Part shown: positions 58,042-64,000 of the stretch, piece by piece
How positions within the stretch are numbered: position 1 is the stretch's first letter
Layout of the letters: the number at the start of each line of letters is the position of its first letter
NCBI GenBank assembly: GCA_036373915.1
Contig: DASUUU010000044.1
Coordinates: forward strand, 62,001-126,000
Direction: 5' to 3'
Source of the DNA: JASLBX01 sp036373915
GTDB lineage: Bacteria > Actinomycetota > Actinomycetes > Jiangellales > Jiangellaceae
DNA length: 64,000 nt
Position numbers and translations under genes: made by a program
Notes under the pieces: generated by a model
Seen by the model: the letters and a program-made list of their open reading frames with translations, nothing else
Database searches by the model: none
Told to the model about the DNA's origin: nothing

Positions 58042-58295
58042 TGTTGACCGCGGCTCTGGTGGCCATCCTGGTCACGATGGTGCTGGCGCTCGCGCGGGCC
58101 GTGGTCGGTCGGAGCCTCTACGACCGCATCCTGGCGATAAACATGTTCGGTACCAAGACCGTGCTGTTCATCGCAGTCGTCGGCTTCCTCACCGGACGGC
58201 CGAACTTCCTCGATGTCGCGCTCGTCTACGCCCTGATCAACTTTGTCAGCACGGTCGCTGTGCTACGCCTGAGCCACTACCGCGAGGCGATGTGA
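58041..58295 (+). CDS. mnhF: Na+/H+ antiporter subunit F (MnhF/MrpF)
   Basis: 84 aa, three helices; GRSLYDRILAINMFGTKTVL is the MnhF core. Small integral subunit of the Mrp complex. Translationally coupled to E and G. Confidence 0.93.
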   Translation: MLTAALVAILVTMVLALARAVVGRSLYDRILAINMFGTKTVLFIAVVGFLTGRPNFLDVALVYALINFVSTVAVLRLSHYREAM

Positions 58296-58609
58296 CCGCC
58301 CTCGACGCAACGAGCAGCGTGCTGTTGCTCGCAGGTAGCCTGTTCGCCCTGACCGGCGGCGTCGGCCTGCTGCGCTTTCCCGACTTTTACACGAGAACGC
58401 ACGCGGCCGGCTTGATGGACTCCGCCGGAGCGGTTCTCATCCTGCTCGGACTTCTGCTGCGGACTTCCGACCTGGGCGTCGGGGTCCGGCTACTGCTCAT
58501 CGCGGCCTTCCTGCTCATCACCGGGCCGACCGCCACCCATGCTCTCGCCCACGCGGCGCGCAATGACGGCGTACGGGTGTGGGCCGAGCGGGAGGACAAG
58601 CAGCGATGA
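58292..58609 (+). CDS. mnhG: Na+/H+ antiporter subunit G (MnhG/MrpG)
   Basis: 105 aa, three helices; GGVGLLRFPDFYTRTHAAG and LITGPTATHALAHAA are the family motifs. GTG 58292 overlaps the F stop (GTGA). Confidence 0.95.
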   Translation: MTALDATSSVLLLAGSLFALTGGVGLLRFPDFYTRTHAAGLMDSAGAVLILLGLLLRTSDLGVGVRLLLIAAFLLITGPTATHALAHAARNDGVRVWAEREDKQR

Positions 58610-59598
58610 CCACCTTCGACCTGGCCGAGGCGGTCCTGCTCGGCATTCTGCTCGTAACGGCGCTCGCCATCACCAGGGCACGTAGGCTGTTCGTCGCAGC
58701 GATGCTGGGCGGCTTGTTCAGCCTGGTCACCGCGAGCCTGTTCGTCCTGCTCGACGCCGTGGACGTGGCCTTCACCGAGGCGGCCGTCGGCGCCGGTATC
58801 AGCACGGTGCTGTTCATCACGGCGTTGGCGCTGACGAACTCGCGGGAGGCGACGACACCACGCCGACGGGTCATTCCCGCCGGGCTGGTCGCGATCCTGG
58901 CGACGGCGGGGCTCATCTATGCGAGCCTCGATCTTCCCGGCGTGGGCGACCCGAACAGTCCGGTACAGACCCACCCGGTCACCGACATCTACCTTGAGGA
59001 GTCCCAACAAGACCTGCACGTTCCCAACACCGTCACCGGCGTGCTCGCGAGCTACCGGGGTTACGACACTCTGGGCGAGGTCGTCGTGATCTTCACCGCC
59101 GGCATCGGTGTGCTGTTGCTGCTGCTGGGGCCGCGGCGGCCGGCGGACGAAACGAGAGACCGCGCATACCTGCAAGCCGAGTACCTCGTTCTGCGCGTCG
59201 TCAGCAAGACACTTATGCCGTTCATCCTGCTCTTCGCGCTGTACGTGCTGCTGCACGGGGAGTACGGCCCGGGCGGCGGCTTCCAGGCCGGCGTGATCTT
59301 CGCTGCCGGCTTCATCCTGTACACGCTGATGTTCGGCCTTGCCGCCGTCCAGCGGGTGCTCCCGATGCGGACTCTCGTGGTGCTCGTGGCCGTCGGAGTG
59401 CTGATCTACGCAGGTGTGGGCGTGGCGACCATGGCGCTCGGCGGCGAGTTCCTCGACTACAACGAGTTCAATCCCCGCAACCCGTCCGGCGGACAGCTGG
59501 CGGGAATCCTGCTGATCGAAGTCGGAGTCGGTGTCACGGTCGCCGCAGTGATGACCGCCATGTTCTACTCCCTCGTCCGCCGGGGAGTCAGGCGATGA
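58606..59598 (+). CDS. Fused MbhD/MbhE-type (MrpA C-terminal) and MnhB antiporter subunit
   Basis: 330 aa. Residues about 1-80 form a DUF4040/MbhD module (AAVGAGISTVLFITALALT), about 85-165 an MbhE-like module ending in a helix (GEVVVIFTAGIGVLLLLLG), and about 180-325 an MnhB domain with HGEYGPGGGFQAGVIFAAGF. In canonical Mrp systems the first two are the C-terminus of MrpA; here they are joined to subunit B, while the large antiporter domains are separate genes downstream. ATG 58606 overlaps the G stop. Confidence 0.88.
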   Translation: MTTFDLAEAVLLGILLVTALAITRARRLFVAAMLGGLFSLVTASLFVLLDAVDVAFTEAAVGAGISTVLFITALALTNSREATTPRRRVIPAGLVAILATAGLIYASLDLPGVGDPNSPVQTHPVTDIYLEESQQDLHVPNTVTGVLASYRGYDTLGEVVVIFTAGIGVLLLLLGPRRPADETRDRAYLQAEYLVLRVVSKTLMPFILLFALYVLLHGEYGPGGGFQAGVIFAAGFILYTLMFGLAAVQRVLPMRTLVVLVAVGVLIYAGVGVATMALGGEFLDYNEFNPRNPSGGQLAGILLIEVGVGVTVAAVMTAMFYSLVRRGVRR

Positions 59599-59957
59599 TC
59601 GCGACCCACTACACGTACTGGATCATCTTCGGCCTGATGATGATCGGCCTGTACGCCGTGATGAGCCACGGCAACCTGGTGAAGAAGCTGATCGGCCTCA
59701 ACGTCTTCCAGGTGGCCGTGTTCATGTTCTTCATCAGCCTCGGTCGGGTCGACGACGGCAGCCCGCCGATCATCACCGAAGGAATCGACGTCTACTCCCA
59801 TCCGCTGCCCCACGTGCTGATACTTACCGCCATCGTCGTCGGTGTCGCGACGACGTCGGTAGGGGTCGCAATCGCGATAAGGATCTACGAGGCGTACGGC
59901 ACCGTCGAAGAGGACACCGCGCTGGCGCGGGACGCGGCCGACGAGGGGGCCGAGTGA
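59595..59957 (+). CDS. mnhC: Na+/H+ antiporter subunit C (MnhC/MrpC, NuoK-like)
   Basis: 120 aa, three helices with IGLYAVMSHGNLVKKLIGLN and HVLILTAIVVGVATTSVGVA, both typical of MnhC/NuoK. Acidic C-terminal tail. Coupled on both sides by ATGA/GTGA. Confidence 0.93.
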   Translation: MIATHYTYWIIFGLMMIGLYAVMSHGNLVKKLIGLNVFQVAVFMFFISLGRVDDGSPPIITEGIDVYSHPLPHVLILTAIVVGVATTSVGVAIAIRIYEAYGTVEEDTALARDAADEGAE

Positions 59958-61492
59958 CCTCCCAGCTACCCGCACTTCAGGTCGTGGTCCCCCTGCTGGG
60001 TGCCGCCGGCTGCGTCCTATTGCGGTCGGCGTTCGGCGCGTGGGTGCTTTTCAGCGTTGTCGCGGTGGCCTCGCTGACGACCTCAGTGGCCTTGACCGTC
60101 CAGGTGTGGGACGGCGACGTCATCCGCTACGAGATGGGCGGTTGGCCGGCTCCTGCTGGGATCGAGTTGCTGATCGACCGGGCCAACGTCGCAGTACTGC
60201 TCCTGCTAGGGGTGATCGCAGTGATCGCCGCCGGTTACGGCCGGCACAGCATCGAGGTTGAGGTGCCGACCCGGCGGATCCGGATGTTCTACGCCGCGCT
60301 GTGCCTCCTGCTCACCGGCCTGCTCGGCATCACCGTGACCGGCGACGCCTTCAACCTGTTCGTATTCCTCGAGATCTCCTCGCTCTCGTCGTACGCGCTG
60401 ATCGCATTGGGACGACGGCGCCGAGCGTTGCTGGCTGCGTTCCAGTACCTGGTGATCGGCACTGTCGGCGGGACGTTCCTGCTGATCGGCGTCGGGCTGG
60501 CCTACTCGGTCACGGGGACGCTGAACATGGCGGACCTGGCAGAGCGGCTGCCAGCGGTGGTCGGCAACCGCGCGGTCACCGGTGCCGTGGTATTCATCTT
60601 CGTCGGGCTCGGCATCAAGATGGCCCTTTTCCCACTTCACGCGTGGCTGCCCGGCGCGTACTCCGAAGCACCCTCGGTGGTCAGCATCGTGCTCGCCGCC
60701 GTGGGCACCAAGGTGGCGATCTACGCGTTCGCGCGGTTCGCTTTCACGGTCTTCGGGATCGACGTGGTGTTCACCGACCTGCCGATCGGGGAGGCCATCC
60801 TCGTGGTCGGGAGCCTCGCAATGTTGGCCGGCGCCGCGGTCGCCTGCTTCCAGCAGGACTTCAAGCGGCTGCTCGCTTGGTCGAGCATCGGCCAGGTCGG
60901 CATGATCGTGACCGGCGTCGGCCTGGCGACGGCGAGCGGGGTCAGCGCCGCCTACCTCCACATCATCAACCACGCGATCATCAAAGGCGCCCTGTTCGCG
61001 GCGGCCGGTGTTCTGCTACTGCGGCTCGGGTCGACGTCCCTGGACTCGATGGCCGGCCTGGGCAGGCGGATGCCGCTGACGTTCGGTGCGGTCGTGATAG
61101 CCGGCCTCGGCCTGATCGGTGTGCCACCCACCGCCGGCTTCGCGAGCAAGTGGGCCCTGGCTGCCGCACTCGTCGAGGATGATCAGTGGCTGATCCTTGC
61201 GATCATGCTCGCGAGCTCCCTGCTGGCCATGGTGTACGTCGGCCGGATCGTCGAGGTCGGCTGGTTCCGCGCCCCCGCCAAGTTCGACGAGCAGGCCGCC
61301 GAGAGCGGTGAGCAGGCGACGGCAGGCGCGAATCCCGGTGTCCTGCGCGTTCGCGAGCAGACTTCGCTACTCATGGCCGGGTCAGTGGCCCTGCTGACTG
61401 GCGTGTCGGTGTACTTCGGCGTCGACGCGAGCCTGCCGTCCAACCTGGCCGACGGTGCCGCTCGCATCCTGACCGGCGGGGGTGCTCCGTGA
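59954..61492 (+). CDS. mnhD: Antiporter-like subunit D (MnhD/NuoN-M family)
   Basis: 512 aa, fourteen helices. Proton-channel domain with VTGDAFNLFVFLEISSLSSY (Glu of helix 5), IKMALFPLHAWLPGAYSEAP (Lys in helix 7), QDFKRLLAWSSIGQVGMIV (Lys of helix 8-9 region) and HIINHAIIKGALF. Carries out H+/cation translocation. GTG 59954. Confidence 0.95.
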   Translation: MTSQLPALQVVVPLLGAAGCVLLRSAFGAWVLFSVVAVASLTTSVALTVQVWDGDVIRYEMGGWPAPAGIELLIDRANVAVLLLLGVIAVIAAGYGRHSIEVEVPTRRIRMFYAALCLLLTGLLGITVTGDAFNLFVFLEISSLSSYALIALGRRRRALLAAFQYLVIGTVGGTFLLIGVGLAYSVTGTLNMADLAERLPAVVGNRAVTGAVVFIFVGLGIKMALFPLHAWLPGAYSEAPSVVSIVLAAVGTKVAIYAFARFAFTVFGIDVVFTDLPIGEAILVVGSLAMLAGAAVACFQQDFKRLLAWSSIGQVGMIVTGVGLATASGVSAAYLHIINHAIIKGALFAAAGVLLLRLGSTSLDSMAGLGRRMPLTFGAVVIAGLGLIGVPPTAGFASKWALAAALVEDDQWLILAIMLASSLLAMVYVGRIVEVGWFRAPAKFDEQAAESGEQATAGANPGVLRVREQTSLLMAGSVALLTGVSVYFGVDASLPSNLADGAARILTGGGAP

Positions 61493-62985
61493 ATCCCACC
61501 CTCGCCCTCCCGCTGGCGGTCTTCCTGCCGCTCGCCGGTGCGACCGGTGTGTTGTTGTGCCGCGGCCGGCCAAACGCCCGTGACGCGGTTTCGGTCGCAG
61601 CCGGCGTGGCCCTGGCGGCAGTGCTCATCAGCCTGTGGCCGGCGGCTCTGGACGGCGCGCGCGTCGAGCTATGGGCCTGGCTGCCGAACATCACACTCAC
61701 CCTTGAGCTCGAGCCACTAGGCCTGCTGTTCGCCACCGTGGCCGGCGTGCTGTGGCCGGTGACAACCGTCTACTCGATCGGGTACATGCGGGCCAACCGG
61801 GAACGAAACCAGACCCGGTTCTACGCGTTCTTCGCCCTCGCTATAGGTGCTGCACAGCTCATCGCGATGTCCGGCGACCTGGTCACCATGTTCATCGGAT
61901 ACGAGATGCTGACGCTGGCCACCTGGCCCCTTGTCGCCCACCAGGGCACGGCGGAGGCTCGGCGCGGCGCCCGTACCTACTTGATCATCCTGCTCACTAC
62001 GTCGATCGGGCTGCTCCTACCGGCCATCGTGTGGACCGCTGTGCTGGCCGGTACAACCCAGTTCGCCACCGGCGGCGTACTAGTCGGCGAGGCGGGGCCG
62101 GTCGTGCTGACCCTGCTGTACGCGATGTACCTGTTCGGCATCGGCAAGGTGGCACTCATGCCGTTCCACCGGTGGCTGCCCGCGGCAATGGTCGCGCCGA
62201 CCCCCGTCTCCGCGCTGCTGCATGCGGTGGCCGTGGTGAAGGCCGGTGCGTTCGCGGTGGTCAAGGTGACCATCTACGTGTTCGGCCTGGACACGCTGGC
62301 CGACAGCGGCGGGGCCGACCCGATGGTGTGGGTCGCGGCGATCACGCTGCTGGTCGCCGGTGCGATCGCCGTGACGCGGGACGATCTGAAGGCCCGCCTG
62401 GCGTACTCGACGATCAGTCAACTCGCCTACATCGCACTGGGCGCTGCGCTCGTAGATCCCGACGCGGTGCTGGAAGGGGCGCTGCACATCGCAACCCACG
62501 CGGTCGGCAAGATCACGCTGTTCTTCTGCGCTGGGGCGATCTATGTCGCCACCGGCCTGACCCGGGTCAGCCAGCTCGACGGGCTGGGGGCTCGGATGCC
62601 GTTCACGTTCGCGGCGTTCACGCTCGCGTCGTTATCCATCATCGGGCTGCCACCGCTTGCCGGCACCTGGGACAAGATCCTGCTGATGGAGGGCGCGGTC
62701 AACGGCGACTGGACAGTTCTGGCCGGCGTGATCCTCGTCGGCTCGCTGCTCAGCATCGCTTACCTGCTGCCGGTGTCCGTCCGGGCGTTCCTGCTGCCAG
62801 AACGCGCGGCGGTGGGGGCGGTACGTGACGATCCGTCGGGTGTACCGCCACCTCGGGTGCCGATCCAAGAAGCCCCTGCCAGCTGTGTCGTGCCACTGTG
62901 CCTGACGGCGCTCGCCTGTGTCGCCATGTTCTTCTTCGAGTACGAACTGGTCGAACCGCTGGCGAGAGTCCTGGAGGGGCGATGA
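61489..62985 (+). CDS. Second NuoL/M-like antiporter subunit
   Basis: 498 aa, fourteen helices. SGDLVTMFIGYEMLTLATWP (helix 5 Glu), KVALMPFHRWLPAAMVAPTP, VSALLHAVAVVKAGAFAVVK and RDDLKARLAYSTISQLAYIA. Resembles the MrpA N-terminal/NuoL domain without its C-terminal part, which is fused to MnhB upstream. GTG 61489 overlaps the D stop. Confidence 0.92.
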   Translation: MNPTLALPLAVFLPLAGATGVLLCRGRPNARDAVSVAAGVALAAVLISLWPAALDGARVELWAWLPNITLTLELEPLGLLFATVAGVLWPVTTVYSIGYMRANRERNQTRFYAFFALAIGAAQLIAMSGDLVTMFIGYEMLTLATWPLVAHQGTAEARRGARTYLIILLTTSIGLLLPAIVWTAVLAGTTQFATGGVLVGEAGPVVLTLLYAMYLFGIGKVALMPFHRWLPAAMVAPTPVSALLHAVAVVKAGAFAVVKVTIYVFGLDTLADSGGADPMVWVAAITLLVAGAIAVTRDDLKARLAYSTISQLAYIALGAALVDPDAVLEGALHIATHAVGKITLFFCAGAIYVATGLTRVSQLDGLGARMPFTFAAFTLASLSIIGLPPLAGTWDKILLMEGAVNGDWTVLAGVILVGSLLSIAYLLPVSVRAFLLPERAAVGAVRDDPSGVPPPRVPIQEAPASCVVPLCLTALACVAMFFFEYELVEPLARVLEGR

Positions 62986-63257
62986 CCGACAACTCGCGCC
63001 GGTGGTCCGCCGGAGACCGCCTGAGCTACCTGGTGTACGCGGTGTGCGGGTTGCTGCTGGTGGTCGAGTTGGTCTACCACCGGCATGCGTACTTCGCACT
63101 GGAGCGCACGTTCGGCTTCTACGCGGTCATGGGATTCGGTGCCTACCTGACCGTCGTGTTCACCGCCAAGGGCCTCCGCCGGCTGGTGCGCCGGCCCGAG
63201 GACTATTACGACAGGCCGGCCGAAGCATCGGCAGAGCGGGAGCCGAGCGATGGCTGA
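62982..63257 (+). CDS. Small membrane protein of the extended Mrp-like cluster (EDYYD motif)
   Basis: 91 aa, two helices (about 15-32 and 43-62) and a basic tail with LVRRPEDYYDRP. Proteins with this FGFYAVMGFGAYLTVVFTAK plus EDYYD layout occur between NuoL/M-like subunits in several bacterial clusters; role not known. ATG 62982 overlaps the preceding stop (ATGA). Confidence 0.72.
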   Translation: MTDNSRRWSAGDRLSYLVYAVCGLLLVVELVYHRHAYFALERTFGFYAVMGFGAYLTVVFTAKGLRRLVRRPEDYYDRPAEASAEREPSDG

Positions 63258-64000
63258 CTGGCTCGCCAGCCCCGCGCTGTTGCTCATCGCCGGGTCATTG
63301 GCTGTACCGCTGCTTCGGCCGGTGCCTCGCCGCATCTACATGCTTGCGTTGCCGGTGGTCGGCCTGGCGCTGCTGCTCTGGCTGCCCGACGGGGAGTCCG
63401 GCCGGGTCGAGATATTCGGCCTAGAACTGGTGACGCTGCGGGTGGACAAGCTGTCGTTCGTCTTCGCGCTGGTATTCCTCATCGCCGGGATCCTGGCCGT
63501 GATCTACTCCTGGCACGTACGCGACAACATGCAGCAGGTCGCAGCGCTTATCTATGCCGGCGGTGGGATCGGGGCGACGTTGGCCGGTGACCTGGTCACA
63601 CTGCTCCTCTACTGGGAGCTCACGGCGATCTCGTCCGCTTTCCTGATCTGGGCCCGGCGCACCGAACGGGCGTTCCGCGTCGGGATGCGGTACCTGCTGA
63701 TCCAGGTCAGCTCGGGCGTTGTGCTCCTCGCCGGAATCGCGGTCCACTACGTGACCACCGGCAACCTCAGCTTCGACGCGATGACACTGGCCGAGCCCGG
63801 CGCCGTGTTGATCTTTGTCGCGTTCGGCGTCAAGTGCGCCTTTCCACTGCTGCACAACTGGCTGCAGGATGCCTACCCCGAGGCCACTGTCACCGGCACT
63901 GTCGTGCTGTCGATATACACCACCAAACTGGCGGTCTACACGCTGGCGCGTGGGTTCCCGGGCACCGAGCAATTGGTCTGGATCGGCGTCGCGATGACCC
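63250..64000 (+). CDS. Third NuoL/M/N-like antiporter subunit, truncated by window edge
   Basis: At least 250 aa visible, frame open to the end of the window. Helices throughout; LAGDLVTLLLYWELTAISSA (helix 5 Glu in WEL), VKCAFPLLHNWLQDAYPEAT (helix 7 Lys) and TTKLAVYTLARGF show the proton-translocating antiporter family. ATG 63250 overlaps the small gene by 8 bp. With the two upstream genes the complex would have three large channel subunits. Confidence 0.92.
   Translation, partial: MADWLASPALLLIAGSLAVPLLRPVPRRIYMLALPVVGLALLLWLPDGESGRVEIFGLELVTLRVDKLSFVFALVFLIAGILAVIYSWHVRDNMQQVAALIYAGGGIGATLAGDLVTLLLYWELTAISSAFLIWARRTERAFRVGMRYLLIQVSSGVVLLAGIAVHYVTTGNLSFDAMTLAEPGAVLIFVAFGVKCAFPLLHNWLQDAYPEATVTGTVVLSIYTTKLAVYTLARGFPGTEQLVWIGVAMT

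Overview
The window is high-GC DNA from a member of the Actinomycetota. It carries many GTG starts, extensive GTGA/ATGA stop-start overlaps, an actinobacterial-type topoisomerase I, a BldG-type STAS gene beside hppA, and the actinobacterial helicase/Tad-secretion neighbourhood. Gene order follows the core synteny shared by Streptomyces and Mycobacterium (ppa/dacB; holB-tmk-topA; hppA-antisigma-bldG-helicase; Tad operon-HAD-acs). The genus cannot be fixed from sequence alone. There is no prophage, transposase or CRISPR array, and one tRNA gene (Thr, CGT).

Layout. 0-6 kb: cell wall and pyrophosphate genes (dacB partial, two paralogous coiled-coil NlpC/P60 hydrolases flanking ppa, a DUF3048 lipid-side protein). 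5.7-8.7 kb: a divergent arsenic-type locus (ArsR with thiol motifs, flavin monooxygenase-like protein, MFS exporter). 8.7-18.5 kb: accessory genes (secreted Cys protein, CopB-type P-type ATPase with an operator-like promoter, aldo/keto reductase under a MerR-type palindrome, a VOC/DGPF/ECF42 sigma module, a DUF2243 remnant, M43 protease, hydrolase, SRPBCC). 18.7 kb: tRNA-Thr. 19-23 kb: lipoprotein L,D-transpeptidase, Tap-type lipoprotein hydrolase, PSP1/RicT-like protein. 23-29 kb: holB, tmk, PAP2 phosphatase, topA. 29-36.6 kb: HTH-MFS pair, YndJ-like membrane protein, M28 lipoprotein peptidase, methyltransferase, class IV aminotransferase, hypotheticals, cupin.

36.7-43.9 kb: a cluster of GATCAGGTGA repeats, the K+-independent membrane pyrophosphatase, a BldG-type antagonist with a degenerate anti-sigma partner, a DECH helicase, two membrane proteins. 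44-49.3 kb: a compact Tad/Flp operon (CpaE, TadA, TadB, TadC, DUF4244 pilin-like peptide, TadE, and a TadE-like protein fused to an M23 peptidase). 49.6-57.4 kb: HAD-IB hydrolase, three tandem paralogous membrane-anchored proteins with four positionally conserved cysteines, a conserved hypothetical, acetyl-CoA synthetase, an acidic Pro/Thr-rich membrane protein. 57.5-64 kb: an extended Mrp-type antiporter operon (E, F, G, fused MbhD/E-MnhB, C, D and two further NuoL/M/N-like subunits), running off the right edge.

How the parts work together: cell-envelope remodelling (DacB, NlpC/P60, Ldt, M23 fusion), metal/metalloid resistance, and ion/pyrophosphate energetics (Ppa, HppA, Mrp complex) dominate. 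The most novel-looking items are the three-gene four-Cys family at 50.5-53.6 kb, the TadE-M23 fusion, the dense intergenic inverted-repeat elements, and a set of apparently leaderless gene starts.
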